The position numbers and the translations under genes were made by a program. Under the pieces are notes generated by a model. The model was not told the DNA's origin. It worked only from the letters and a program-made list of their open reading frames with translations, and ran no database searches. From positions 806,001-870,000 of the forward strand of contig JAWKPA010000012.1 in the NCBI GenBank assembly GCA_041390905.1: a stretch of 64,000 nucleotides of DNA, given 5' to 3'. Source of the stretch: JACKCD01 sp041390905 (lineage in GTDB: Bacteria > Chloroflexota > Anaerolineae > Promineifilales > Promineifilaceae). Below, one piece after another: positions 16,322 through 24,621 of this stretch (its first letter is position 1; every line of letters begins with the position of its first letter).

Positions 16322-16708
16322 TTAGGCATCAGGTTTTTTTGCCGGGATGGCGCAGGCGGGGGTGCCGCCGGGCAGGCGATGACGGTTGTCGGCTACCCAA
16401 CGATAGCCCCAATCTTGAAGCTGGCGGATGCCGGGCAGGTGGTAGAGCCAGGTGAATGGCTTGAGCCACCACAGATGACGCAGCAACCGATTGACCGCCT
16501 CGGCACCGCCGGATAAACGGCCGTTTTCCCAAAACCACACCTGTTTCATCCCATCCTTCGCCGTCAGCCCCAGCGTTGCCAACTGCTCTGGAATCATTTG
16601 CCATGAAACCACGTCCACGCACCCCGGCAGCCACGTCTCCACGAGACGCGCCGACTTTTCTCAGAAGCCACAGTCACCATCATAAATAAGAAGAGGTTTG
16701 TTGATCAT
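16322..16708 (-). CDS. DCC (DUF393) thiol-disulfide oxidoreductase with in-frame UGA at the redox Cys: candidate selenoprotein
   Basis: From ATG at 16708 the frame reads MINKPLLIYDGDCGF, then TGA at 16661-16663, then EKSARLVETWLPGCVDVV to a TAA-type stop at 16322, 128 codons in all. The family signature is DGDCGFC, so the TGA replaces exactly the second Cys of the CxxC redox pair, giving CxxU if read as selenocysteine. A 6-bp stem with a GTG loop starts 12 nt after the UGA, the spacing expected of a bacterial SECIS. The rest (WFWENGRLSGGAEAVNRLLRHL, HRLPGGTPACAIP) is intact DUF393 sequence. A simple nonsense mutation or sequencing error remains possible; no sel genes lie in the window. Confidence 0.72.
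16634..16648 (-). promoter_or_regulatory. Candidate bacterial SECIS hairpin
   Basis: CGTCTC-GTG-GAGACG on the minus strand, a perfect 6-bp stem with a G/U-containing apical loop, 12 nt downstream of the in-frame UGA. A lower stem of CGGC with GCUG can extend it across a small internal loop. Confidence 0.55.
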
Positions 16709-16779
16709 AAACGGTAGGATAATAGGGTTGGGCGTAAGTCGCAAGGGGAAAATCCTGTTACTTGCTATCTGTTACCTGC

Positions 16780-16785
16780 TATAAT
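16780..16785 (+). promoter_or_regulatory. Extended -10 box of menA, leaderless arrangement
   Basis: TATAAT preceded by TGC, ending 8 bases before the ATG at 16794. No Shine-Dalgarno sequence can fit. Confidence 0.55.
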
Positions 16786-16793
16786 CTTGACCT

Positions 16794-17723
16794 ATGACAA
16801 CCACAATACCTACCAAAACTCAAGTCTGGATTAGTGCCATGCGGCCGCGCACTTTGCCGCTCGCCGTGGCCTGTATTTTATTGGGGTCGGCTCTGGCGGC
16901 GGCCAACGGCCGTTTTCGTTGGCCTGTGCTGCTGTTGGCGGTGTTAACGGCCGTTCTCCTGCAAATCCTCTCCAACCTCGCCAACGACTACGGTGACTCC
17001 GTGCATGGAGCCGACAGCATCAAGCGAGGTGGCCCCCAACGCGCCGTGCAAAGCGGCCAAATCACTCCCGCCACCATGCGCCGCGCCATGGGGCTGTTTG
17101 CCCTGCTTTCCATTGTGTCGGGGCTGGCCTTGCTGTGGGCGGCTTTTGGCGGCGGCGGCTCATTTCTGTTTGTCATATTTATCCTGCTGGGCGCGGCGGC
17201 CATTGGCGCGGCCATCACCTACACGGCGGGAAAACGGCCGTATGGCTACGCCGGGCTGGGCGACCTCTCGGTGCTGCTCTTTTTTGGCTGGGCAGGAACC
17301 ATTGGCACCTACTTTCTCCACACCCTGGCCTTTAACCTAGCCATCATTTTGCCCGCCACAAGCTGCGGCTTTCTGGCAGTGGCGGTTCTCAACGTCAACA
17401 ACATCCGCGACATTGAATCTGACCGGGTGGCGGGCAAGCGGTCAATCCCGGTGCGGATTGGGCGGGCGCAGGCGGTGCGCTACCATTGGCTGCTGCTGGC
17501 GCTGGCAATGCTCATGGCGTTGGCCTATGTGCTGCTCAACTTCACCAGCGTCTGGCAATTTTTGTTTGTGCTGGTCACGCCGCTGTTGGTCAGGAACGGA
17601 ACGGCCGTTACCCACAGCCAACCCTCCGCCCCCATGCAGCTCAACCCCTGGCTCAAACAAATGTCGCTGTCCACCCTTGCCTTCGTCATCCTGTTCAGCC
17701 TCGGCCACCTGTTGGCTTCCTAA
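16794..17723 (+). CDS. menA: 1,4-dihydroxy-2-naphthoate polyprenyltransferase
   Basis: 309 residues with about nine hydrophobic helices of the UbiA superfamily. The start RPRTLPLAVACILLGS is typical of MenA. The two Asp-rich prenyl-diphosphate motifs are NLANDYGDSVHGAD and NNIRDIESDRVAGKRSIPVRIG. It attaches the polyprenyl chain to DHNA in the membrane, giving demethylmenaquinone. menD and menF are in the separate cluster at 22.8-26.4 kb. The transcript appears leaderless. Confidence 0.94.
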   Translation: MTTTIPTKTQVWISAMRPRTLPLAVACILLGSALAAANGRFRWPVLLLAVLTAVLLQILSNLANDYGDSVHGADSIKRGGPQRAVQSGQITPATMRRAMGLFALLSIVSGLALLWAAFGGGGSFLFVIFILLGAAAIGAAITYTAGKRPYGYAGLGDLSVLLFFGWAGTIGTYFLHTLAFNLAIILPATSCGFLAVAVLNVNNIRDIESDRVAGKRSIPVRIGRAQAVRYHWLLLALAMLMALAYVLLNFTSVWQFLFVLVTPLLVRNGTAVTHSQPSAPMQLNPWLKQMSLSTLAFVILFSLGHLLAS

Positions 17724-17725
17724 CA

Positions 17726-17759
17726 AGACCTCAAAGGTTTTCTGAAACCTTTGAGGTCT
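17726..17759. terminator. Perfect 15-bp hairpin after menA
   Basis: Arms AGACCTCAAAGGTTT and complement around a TCTG loop, starting 3 bases after the menA stop. No strong T-run follows, so it may be a factor-dependent terminator or a dispersed repeat; a related half-sequence is near 49066. Confidence 0.65.
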
Positions 17760-17794
17760 GAGCAAAATTCTGCCGCCGCGTGAAAATGTTGTGT

Positions 17795-17800
17795 TATAAT
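17795..17800 (+). promoter_or_regulatory. Extended -10 box upstream of the DUF368 gene
   Basis: TATAAT preceded by TGT; the -35 region is not recognisable. It predicts a leader of about 120 nt before ATG 17931. Confidence 0.4.
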
Positions 17801-17930
17801 GCCGCGTTTGCGCCGTTACGTAATTTGAAATGTAACTCGCCTTTGCTTGAGTAGGACGGATATTATCAATTACAGAAAGCGCACCCGTTTTTCTGCAATC
17901 TACACAAAATCAACGCAACAGAGGATTTCT

Positions 17931-18902
17931 ATGCAATCACCTGCACCCCAACGCACGCTCAAGGATTATTTTGGCATCGTTTTACGCGGCATTCTCATGG
18001 GTTCCGCCGACATCGTTCCTGGTGTCTCCGGCGGTACGATGGCCTTTATCCTGGGCATCTACGAAGAACTTATTGACTCTATTCGCACCGTCGGCCGGCC
18101 GGAATTCATTCAGGCCGTCATTCGCTTTCGCATTAAAGATATATTCCAGATTTTAAACTGGAAATTTTTGGTGTCGCTGGCGGCCGGCATCTTTATCGCC
18201 ATTCTCACCCTCGCCAAGGTGCTGGAATCGCTGCTGGAAAACCAACCCGTCTACCTGTGGAGCTTTTTCTTTGGCCTGGTGCTGGCCTCCGTCCTTGTGG
18301 TCAGCAAGCGGATTTCCGCCTGGAATTTGCCGCTGGTCGTCATCTTGGCTCTCGGTGCTTTGGGAGCCTACATTTTGGTGGGACTGGTTCCGGCGCAAAC
18401 CCCCAATGCCTGGTGGTTTTTGCTCATCAGCGGGGCGGTGGCAAGCTGCGCCATGATTTTGCCCGGTATTTCCGGTGCCTTTTTGCTAGTGCTGCTGGGT
18501 AAATACCAATACGTGTTGGGCGCGGTCAATGACCGCGACATTGTAACGATTGCCCTGGTGGGTATCGGCGCGGTACTGGGTCTGGTGACGTTTGCCCAAA
18601 TATTGGGCTGGCTGTTCAAAAAGTACCACGATTTTACCGTGGCGGCGCTGATGGGACTGATGGTGGGCAGTTTGCGGAAAATTTGGCCGTGGAAAGAGGA
18701 AGTAGATTGGCTGCGCGATGCGGCGGGGCAAATCATTACCAACAGCGACGGCCATCGCATTGTCATTAAAGAGCTAAACATTTTGCCCGATTTTGGCAGC
18801 AGCGCGGGGCTGACCCAGCTTGGTATTGCCGTTGGGCTGGCGTTGCTGGGTTTTGTGGTGGTGATCGCCATTGACCGTTTGGCGGCGGCGCAGGAAAATT
18901 AG
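17931..18902 (+). CDS. DUF368 family polytopic membrane protein
   Basis: 323 residues from the ATG at 17931, which has AGAGGA just upstream; the longer TTG start at 17847 is unlikely. It has the DUF368 signature GILMGSADIVPGVSGGTMAFILGIYE and a second related loop (CAMILPGISGAFLLVLLGKYQ), with about eight to nine transmembrane segments. Members are thought to transport polyprenyl phosphates across the membrane (PopT-type); that is family knowledge, not shown here. Confidence 0.9.
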   Translation: MQSPAPQRTLKDYFGIVLRGILMGSADIVPGVSGGTMAFILGIYEELIDSIRTVGRPEFIQAVIRFRIKDIFQILNWKFLVSLAAGIFIAILTLAKVLESLLENQPVYLWSFFFGLVLASVLVVSKRISAWNLPLVVILALGALGAYILVGLVPAQTPNAWWFLLISGAVASCAMILPGISGAFLLVLLGKYQYVLGAVNDRDIVTIALVGIGAVLGLVTFAQILGWLFKKYHDFTVAALMGLMVGSLRKIWPWKEEVDWLRDAAGQIITNSDGHRIVIKELNILPDFGSSAGLTQLGIAVGLALLGFVVVIAIDRLAAAQEN

Positions 18903-18905
18903 GCA

Positions 18906-18973
18906 CCTAGAGATTAGAGATTGGGGATTAGAGATTAACTGGTTTAATCTCTAATCTCTAATCTCCAATCTCC
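18906..18973. repeat. Heptamer inverted repeat (AGATTAG/AGATTGG type)
   Basis: AGAGATT units then complementary AATCTCT units with a short loop, between the DUF368 and HAD genes. Confidence 0.85.
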
Positions 18974-18997
18974 CATTGAGTAGTGAGGAGAGTTTGT

Positions 18998-19756
18998 TTG
19001 TCACATTTTGCCAGGCACATTGACACGGTTATTTTTGATTTAGACGATACGATTCTGGATTGGGCAAAGTTGGATGGTAATTTTGGTACGGTGAACCAGA
19101 TGCACGTTGGGTACCTGTACGACTATTTGGCAACGGCCGATTTGCCATTACCCCCCAAAGACGACTTTTTGCAAACCTTTAGAAACACCGTCATCGAAAG
19201 CTGGCGGGTGGCGAAGCAGACGTGGGCAGGGGTGCGGTTTCAGACGGTGCTGGTGGATTCATTAACGGCCGTTAATCTCGACCCCACCCAGCTTGACATG
19301 GACGACCTGATGCAGGCATACCGCTGGGGGCCAATGCCCGGCGTGGTGCCATTTGCCGATGCCGAAGCCACGCTCTCGTCCTTGCGGCAGCAAGGGTACA
19401 AAATCGGTCTCATCACCAACGCCATGCTGCCCATGTGGATGCGCGACATTGAGCTGGCGCATTACGGCCTGCGCGATTACTTCCATGCTCGCATAACCTC
19501 CGGCGATACCGGCTACATGAAGCCCCATCCGGCCATTTACTGGCGGATGATGGGGCTGCTGGATACGACCCCGGATCGGGTGATGTTTGTGGGGGATCGG
19601 CCGGAAAATGATATTGCCGGGGCAAACGAGGTGGGCATGGTCAGCGTGCTAATGTCGCCCGACCATCTGGACATGCCGTTGAACGGCGTGGAGCCGCATT
19701 ATACGATTACGCGGCTGGAGCAGTTGCTGCCTATTTTGCAGGCATTTGATGAGTAG
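18998..19756 (+). CDS. HAD superfamily hydrolase
   Basis: About 252 residues. Motif I is VIFDLDDTILDW, motif II lies in IGLITNAM, and motifs III/IV are GYMKPHPAIYW and MFVGDRPENDIAGANEVGM. These define a haloacid-dehalogenase phosphatase with an inserted helical cap (residues about 25-110). The TTG at 18998 has GAGGAG 7-8 bases upstream and gives MSHFARHIDTVIFDLDDT; a GTG at 18983 is an alternative. Substrate unknown. Confidence 0.88.
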   Translation: MSHFARHIDTVIFDLDDTILDWAKLDGNFGTVNQMHVGYLYDYLATADLPLPPKDDFLQTFRNTVIESWRVAKQTWAGVRFQTVLVDSLTAVNLDPTQLDMDDLMQAYRWGPMPGVVPFADAEATLSSLRQQGYKIGLITNAMLPMWMRDIELAHYGLRDYFHARITSGDTGYMKPHPAIYWRMMGLLDTTPDRVMFVGDRPENDIAGANEVGMVSVLMSPDHLDMPLNGVEPHYTITRLEQLLPILQAFDE

Positions 19757-19761
19757 CCGGA

Positions 19762-19796
19762 GTAGGGCAAGTTTGCAAACTCGCCCTACATTTTTA
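19762..19796 (+). terminator. Intrinsic terminator after the HAD gene
   Basis: GTAGGGC-A-AGTTT paired with AAACT-C-GCCCTAC (two-base loop, one mismatch), followed by ATTTTT, 5 bases after the stop codon. Confidence 0.75.
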
Positions 19797-19836
19797 GGGC
19801 AGTTAACCATGCGGCGCGGCCGTACCACAGGGAATG

Positions 19837-19902
19837 AAAATAGGACGCAGATTTTCCTGATGAAACTGATCAGGAAAATCAGGTAAATCAGCGTCCTATT
19901 TT
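19837..19902. repeat. Long inverted repeat upstream of the SEC-C gene
   Basis: Left arm AAAATAGGACGCAGATTTTCC and a right arm that is complementary apart from an internal bulge, loop near 19862. It ends 12 bases before the SEC-C start and could shield or expose the start region in mRNA. Confidence 0.7.
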
Positions 19903-19914
19903 AGGATAGAAGAG

Positions 19915-20775
19915 ATGAAGAAACCGGGAAGAAATGATTTATGCTACTGTGGCAGTGGCAAAAAGTACAAGCAGTGCCACTTGAAGATTGACCAAGAGGC
20001 GGAGCAGGAGAAGCGGCAGTTGGAGCAGGCGGCGCAGTTTCTGCGGCAGGATCTGATTGAGTATGCCCAGGATGAACGGTGGGAAACGGCCGTTTCTGCT
20101 GCCCTCCCCCACTACTGGGACAACTACTACGATGCCGACAACGGTGAAGAAATGAGCGACTACGAAGCCGACCGCTTCTACGACTGGTTCATGTTCGACT
20201 ACCCCATCCCCGCCGACCTGCTGGAAGCGGACGACGACGACGACGATAGCGAACCCATCACCCGTTTTATCCAGCTCTATTACGTCGAAAGCTACGACGA
20301 CCTTTCCAAGCCACAGCAGAAGGTGCTGGAAAGCTGGCTGGACGTGGGTGCGGCGGGTGGCTATGAGCTGGTTAGCTATGAAGGCCAACTGCTGCACCTG
20401 CGTGACTTTTTGACGGGTGAGGAAGTGGAAGCCTATGAGCCAACGGGGCGCGGCCAGGTTGAGGTGGGCGAAATCATTTTGACGCGGCTGGTGCCAGTGG
20501 GCGACCGGCTGGAGTTTAGCACCGGGGCGGCCTATTTGCCCAAGGACGAAATTGGCGACATTAGCGACAAACTGGCCGCCGTTAAAGCCACCTATTTGGC
20601 CGAAAATCCCGATGCCAGCCACACCGATTTTATGCGGCTGACCAACCATTTGCTGGTTCACCACGCCCTGGCCGAGGCTAAGCGGGTGGGTCGCCCCCCC
20701 GTAGACCGGCTTGACCCCAACCGGGGGCAGGTTTTACAAAAGACGATTCAGCGGTTTAGCCGAAAAATGCGTTAG
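19915..20775 (+). CDS. SEC-C metal-binding motif protein
   Basis: 286 residues. The N-terminal KKPGRNDLCYCGSGKKYKQCHL is a SEC-C zinc motif (CxCx8CH), as found at the end of SecA. The remainder is acidic (EADDDDDDSEPITRFIQLYY; YDDLSKPQQKVLESWL) with no recognised enzyme motif, and resembles the uncharacterised long SEC-C proteins. Function unknown; a role in protein or RNA binding is a guess. Confidence 0.75.
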   Translation: MKKPGRNDLCYCGSGKKYKQCHLKIDQEAEQEKRQLEQAAQFLRQDLIEYAQDERWETAVSAALPHYWDNYYDADNGEEMSDYEADRFYDWFMFDYPIPADLLEADDDDDDSEPITRFIQLYYVESYDDLSKPQQKVLESWLDVGAAGGYELVSYEGQLLHLRDFLTGEEVEAYEPTGRGQVEVGEIILTRLVPVGDRLEFSTGAAYLPKDEIGDISDKLAAVKATYLAENPDASHTDFMRLTNHLLVHHALAEAKRVGRPPVDRLDPNRGQVLQKTIQRFSRKMR

Positions 20776-20829
20776 TAGGGAGTGGGGTGTAGGGCGTTTG
20801 CTCCCTACACCCCACTCCCCACCCCCCAC
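20774..20829. repeat. Heptamer inverted repeat (GGGTGTA / ACCCCAC type)
   Basis: Same family as 605-658: G-rich 7-base units then complementary C-rich units, between the SEC-C gene and aroA, starting at the SEC-C stop codon. Confidence 0.8.
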
Positions 20830-20840
20830 AACTTTACAAA

Positions 20841-22163
20841 ATGACTCAAAATCTCCTAGTTCGTACCCAAAACACACCCTTGCGCGGCACCATTACCGTG
20901 CCGGGGGATAAATCCATTAGCCACCGTGCCGTGATGCTGGCGGCGATTGCCGATGGCACTAGCACCATTCGGGATTGGCTTCCGGCGGGGGATACGCTGG
21001 CAACGTTAACGGCCGTTCAGCAGCTTGGTGTCCATGTCGAAATAGACCAAAAATCCCCGCTGGCGTGGGATTTGCAAATTGAAGGGCGGGGGCTGCACGG
21101 GCTGCAGCCACCCGACCAACCGCTCGATTGCCGCAATGCCGGCACCTTTATGCGGCTCATGGCCGGGATTTTGGCCGGGCAGTCGTTCCCCTCGGTGCTG
21201 GACGGCAGCTATCAGCTTCGCAAGCGCCCCATGCGCCGCATTATGGATCCACTGGCGCAGATGGGAGCCAAAATCAGCAGCAACAACGGCTTTGCCCCCA
21301 TGCACATCGAGCCAACCGGGCTACACGGCTTTGAATTCCAGATGACGATTGCCAGTGCCCAGGTGAAAAGCGCGGTGCTGCTGGCGGGGCTGTATGCTGA
21401 AGGGACGACGCGGGTCATTGAAATTGGCCCCAGCCGCGACCACACGGAGCGGATGTTGGCGGCGATGGGGGTGGACATCAAGTGGCAGGATAATTGGGTA
21501 GAAATGCGGGGTAAACGGCCGTTGCAACCCCTCGACATGGCCGTCCCCGGCGATCCCTCCTCCGCTGCTTTTCCCATTGTGGCCGCGACCATCGTTCCCC
21601 ACTCCGAAATCACCATTACCAACGTCGGCATCAACGACACGCGCACCGGCATTCTGGACATGCTGCGCGGCATGGGGGCCAATTTCTCCCTGCTGAACGA
21701 GCGCGTTAGCGGCGGCGAGCCGGTGGCTGATATTGCCGTGCGCTTTAGCGAGCTGCACAGCCACGCGATTAACGGGCCGGTGGTGGTGCGGGGGATTGAT
21801 GAGCTGCCGGTTTTGGCGGTGGCGGCAACCCAGGCGGAGGGAGAAACGGCCGTTTCCGATGCCGCCGAACTGCGCGTCAAAGAAGTAGACCGGATTGGTG
21901 TGCTGGCGGGCGAACTCAAAAAACTGGGTGTCGCCATCAGCGAACAGCCCGATGGCTTCACCGTCACCGGCCCCTCACGGCTTTACGCCGCCGAAGTGGA
22001 CAGCCACGACGACCACCGGCTGGGCATGTCGCTGGCGGTGGCTGGCCTTGCCACCCACGGCCTTACCCTCGTCCACGATGCCGCCTGCATGGCCGACAGC
22101 TTCCCCGGCTTTGTGGAAACGATGCAGTCGCTGGGGGCTAACATGGAGTTGATTGAGTCTTAA
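20841..22163 (+). CDS. aroA: 3-phosphoshikimate 1-carboxyvinyltransferase (EPSP synthase)
   Basis: 440 residues, typical length. PGDKSISHRAVMLAAIADG is the phosphoenolpyruvate/shikimate-binding start, NAGTFMRLMAGILA and DGSYQLRKRPMRRIMDPL are core motifs, and AAELRVKEVDRIGVLAGEL plus DHRLGMSLAVAGL close the second domain. It makes EPSP from shikimate 3-phosphate and PEP, leading to chorismate, which menF below also uses. Three palindromes fall in the gene. Its stop lies just before rsmI. Confidence 0.96.
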   Translation: MTQNLLVRTQNTPLRGTITVPGDKSISHRAVMLAAIADGTSTIRDWLPAGDTLATLTAVQQLGVHVEIDQKSPLAWDLQIEGRGLHGLQPPDQPLDCRNAGTFMRLMAGILAGQSFPSVLDGSYQLRKRPMRRIMDPLAQMGAKISSNNGFAPMHIEPTGLHGFEFQMTIASAQVKSAVLLAGLYAEGTTRVIEIGPSRDHTERMLAAMGVDIKWQDNWVEMRGKRPLQPLDMAVPGDPSSAAFPIVAATIVPHSEITITNVGINDTRTGILDMLRGMGANFSLLNERVSGGEPVADIAVRFSELHSHAINGPVVVRGIDELPVLAVAATQAEGETAVSDAAELRVKEVDRIGVLAGELKKLGVAISEQPDGFTVTGPSRLYAAEVDSHDDHRLGMSLAVAGLATHGLTLVHDAACMADSFPGFVETMQSLGANMELIES

Positions 22164-22170
22164 TCAGGCA

Positions 22171-22836
22171 ATGCTGTATTTAGTAGCAACCCCCATTGGT
22201 AATTTGTCGGATATTAGCCTGCGGGCGTTGGAGACGCTGCGGGCGGTGGATTATGTTGCCAGCGAGGACACGCGCAAGACGGGTCTGCTGCTGCACCGTT
22301 TCGAGATCAAAAAGCCGCAAATTGCCTTTCATGAGCACAATGAAGAGAAAGCCGGCCGACGCATCATTGAGCTGCTTGCGGCGGGGCAGTCGGTGGCGGT
22401 GGTGACCAACGCCGGTACGCCGGGCGTGTCTGACCCCGGCTTTACGCTGGTGCGGCGGGCGATTGAAGAAGGGTTGCCGGTGACGATGATTCCGGGAGCA
22501 ACGGCCGTTATTATGGCTCTCGTTCTTTCCGGCTTGCCCGCCCATTCCTTCACCTTTCGCGGCTTCCCCCCGCGCAAAAGCGGCAAACGGCAGCGTTTCT
22601 TTGCCGTTGACCAACATTCTCCCCACACCCTCATCTTTTACGAAAGCCCCCATCGTCTGCAAGGCTTTTTGGAAGATGCCCTGGTCGTTTATGGCGACCG
22701 CCAAGCGGCACTCGCCAACGAACTCACCAAGCTGTACGAATCGGTGCAGCGCGGCAGCTTGTCGGAGCTGCTGGCCTTTGTGGTCGCCAATGAGCCACGC
22801 GGCGAATATGTGGTGGTGATTGCGGGGAGCCAGTAA
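22171..22836 (+). CDS. rsmI: 16S rRNA (cytidine-1402-2'-O)-methyltransferase
   Basis: 221 residues from ATG 22171, 7 bases after aroA ends; an upstream TTG in the overlap gives no extra conserved residues. LYLVATPIGNLSDISLRALETL, VASEDTRKTG, TNAGTPGVSDPG and FRGFPPRKSGKRQRFF are the RsmI signature segments of the tetrapyrrole-methylase fold. It uses SAM to methylate C1402 in the ribosomal decoding centre. Confidence 0.95.
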   Translation: MLYLVATPIGNLSDISLRALETLRAVDYVASEDTRKTGLLLHRFEIKKPQIAFHEHNEEKAGRRIIELLAAGQSVAVVTNAGTPGVSDPGFTLVRRAIEEGLPVTMIPGATAVIMALVLSGLPAHSFTFRGFPPRKSGKRQRFFAVDQHSPHTLIFYESPHRLQGFLEDALVVYGDRQAALANELTKLYESVQRGSLSELLAFVVANEPRGEYVVVIAGSQ

Positions 22837-22842
22837 GGACTC

Positions 22843-24621
22843 TTATACCCCCTCATTCACCAGCCGCACAATCTCTCGGCGGCGAGCTTCATCAAAACGG
22901 CCGTTTGTTCGCACCTCGATTACCCGTGCCCCCGGTTCAGCCATTGCCGCCTGAAACGCCGCAGTAAACGCCTCGCGGCTGTTGGCCTGCGTGTAACCCA
23001 GCCCATACATACCCACCACCGGGGCAAAATCCAGCCCGTGAGGGGTAATGAACAGCTTGGTGAACGGCGGTTCAAGGGTTGCCACCGGCAGCCGGTTAAA
23101 AATACCGCCGCCATTGTTGTTCAGCAGCACAATCACAACGTTATCCAGCCCATGCTGCCGCACCGCCAGCAGCCCGTTGAGGTCATGGTAAAAGGTGATG
23201 TCGCCCACCACCAGAACGGTGGGGGCGTGGCTGGCGGCGGCCACCCCCAACGCCGTGGACACGTTGCCGTCTATACCACTGGCTCCGCGATTGCCAAAAA
23301 TGTGGAGCGGCCGGTTGTGGGGCTGCCCAAACTGATCGAGGTGGCGGATGGGGAGGCTGTTGCCCATGATTAAACGGCCGTTTCTTGGCATCAACCGCAC
23401 CACCTCCGCCACCACCGTCACGTCAAAAAATGGCTCGGCCAGCAGCGGTCGCAGTTTGGCCCAGTGGCGGCGTTCACTTTCGGCAATGGTTGTCAGCCAG
23501 GTGGTGGGGCGGCGTTTGGGCAATTGGGCGGCAAGCTGGGTGCAAACGGCCGTTTCGCTGGCTTGCAAAAACATCGTCACCCGGTGGCTATCATCGGCCC
23601 ACACCCCGTTTTCGCGCACGTGGATAACGTGCGCCGCGTGGGCGTTGTCCAAATAGTCATTGAGCCATTTGGAGGTTGGCACCTGCCCAAACCGAATCAC
23701 CACGTCGGGATGCCCCCACGGGTTGCGGTTGCGGACAAGCTGGCTTTCGTAGCTGGCAATAACGGCCGTTTCTTCCTGCCACCGCCCAAACCGTACCCCC
23801 GACAGCGGATCCGCCACCAGCGGGTAGCCACACGCCCGCGCCAGCCGCGCCACCGCTACCGGAAAATCCCCGCCGGGGCAGCGCGGCCCACACACAATCA
23901 GCCCCCGCTCATACTGCCGCACAACCTCCACCAACTGGCTCATCTGCCTGGACGACGGCATCACCTCCCCTCGCTCCATCACTGTCTGGGCTTCAACTGC
24001 TAACTGATAACTGTTTACTGATAACTGCTCCCCACCCGGCTCCAGCGGCTTGCGAAAGGGGAAGTTGACCTGCACCGGCCCCTTCCGCAGCCCGTTGGCG
24101 GTGGCATAGGCACGAACGGCCGTTGTTTTCACATTCCGCAGCGCCAGCTCAGTTGCCTCCGCCGTCGGCACATCCATGTCCACTGCCCACAGCACGTGGT
24201 TGCCAAACATCTTCACCTGGTCAATCGTCTGGTTCGCCCCGCTGTGGCGCAATTCCGGCGGCCGGTCGGTACTCAGCACCAGCAGCGGCACCTGCGACAT
24301 GTGGGCTTCGATGACGGCCGGGTAAAAGTTGGCCGTGGCCGTGCCGGACGTGCAAACAAGGGCCACTGGTTCGTCGGTTTCCAGCGCCAGCCCCAGGGCA
24401 AAAAAGGCGGCACTCCGTTCGTCGAGGTGCAAATACACCTTGATGTCGGGATGGGCATCGAAGGCCAGCGTCAGGGGGGTGGAGCGGGAACCGGGGGCGA
24501 TACAAACGGCCGTTAACCCCGCCCGCGCCAGTTCATTGACAAAGGTGACGGCCCAGGTGATGTTGGGATTCTCTGATTGGGAATTGGGAATTGGGAATTG
24601 GGAATTGGGAATTGGTGTCAT
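22843..24621 (-). CDS. menD: MenD, SEPHCHC synthase (thiamine-dependent)
   Basis: 592 residues from ATG 24621, whose ATGA overlaps the stop of the gene before it. VNELARAGLTAVCIAPGSRSTPLTLA and the Glu in HLDERSAAFFALG are MenD hallmarks; GDITFYHDLNGLLA...NNNGGGIFNRL is the thiamine-diphosphate/Mg site. It joins isochorismate and 2-oxoglutarate in menaquinone synthesis. Residues about 2-15 (TPIPNSQFPIPNSQ) come from a GGGAATT heptamer array, and an internal EQLSVNSYQL segment near residue 200 is translated from a TAACTGA/TTTACTG array, so repeats have been absorbed into the protein twice. Confidence 0.95.
   Translation of the reverse strand: MTPIPNSQFPIPNSQSENPNITWAVTFVNELARAGLTAVCIAPGSRSTPLTLAFDAHPDIKVYLHLDERSAAFFALGLALETDEPVALVCTSGTATANFYPAVIEAHMSQVPLLVLSTDRPPELRHSGANQTIDQVKMFGNHVLWAVDMDVPTAEATELALRNVKTTAVRAYATANGLRKGPVQVNFPFRKPLEPGGEQLSVNSYQLAVEAQTVMERGEVMPSSRQMSQLVEVVRQYERGLIVCGPRCPGGDFPVAVARLARACGYPLVADPLSGVRFGRWQEETAVIASYESQLVRNRNPWGHPDVVIRFGQVPTSKWLNDYLDNAHAAHVIHVRENGVWADDSHRVTMFLQASETAVCTQLAAQLPKRRPTTWLTTIAESERRHWAKLRPLLAEPFFDVTVVAEVVRLMPRNGRLIMGNSLPIRHLDQFGQPHNRPLHIFGNRGASGIDGNVSTALGVAAASHAPTVLVVGDITFYHDLNGLLAVRQHGLDNVVIVLLNNNGGGIFNRLPVATLEPPFTKLFITPHGLDFAPVVGMYGLGYTQANSREAFTAAFQAAMAEPGARVIEVRTNGRFDEARRREIVRLVNEGV
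23998..24028. repeat. Heptamer run inside menD (TAACTGA type)
   Basis: Three to four 7-base units of the TTATCAG/TTTACTG family lie in frame in menD and encode EQLSVNSYQL. The encoded segment sits between two conserved MenD blocks and looks like an insertion. Confidence 0.7.
24575..24616. repeat. GGGAATT heptamer array at the menD 5' end
   Basis: Five to six GGGAATT-type units; read on the minus strand they encode the Pro-Asn-Ser-Gln-Phe-Pro-Ile N-terminal tail of MenD. Confidence 0.85.

Noticed and set aside
16322..16642. DCC-family gene starting at GTG 16642, or a pseudogene
   Set aside because: The sequence upstream encodes the intact family N-terminus in the same frame, interrupted only by a UGA at the redox Cys position; selenocysteine read-through explains this better, although a mutation is not excluded.
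17847..17930. Longer N-terminus for the DUF368 protein from a TTG codon
   Set aside because: The extension is charged and unlike the family, and ATG 17931 has a good AGAGGA site.
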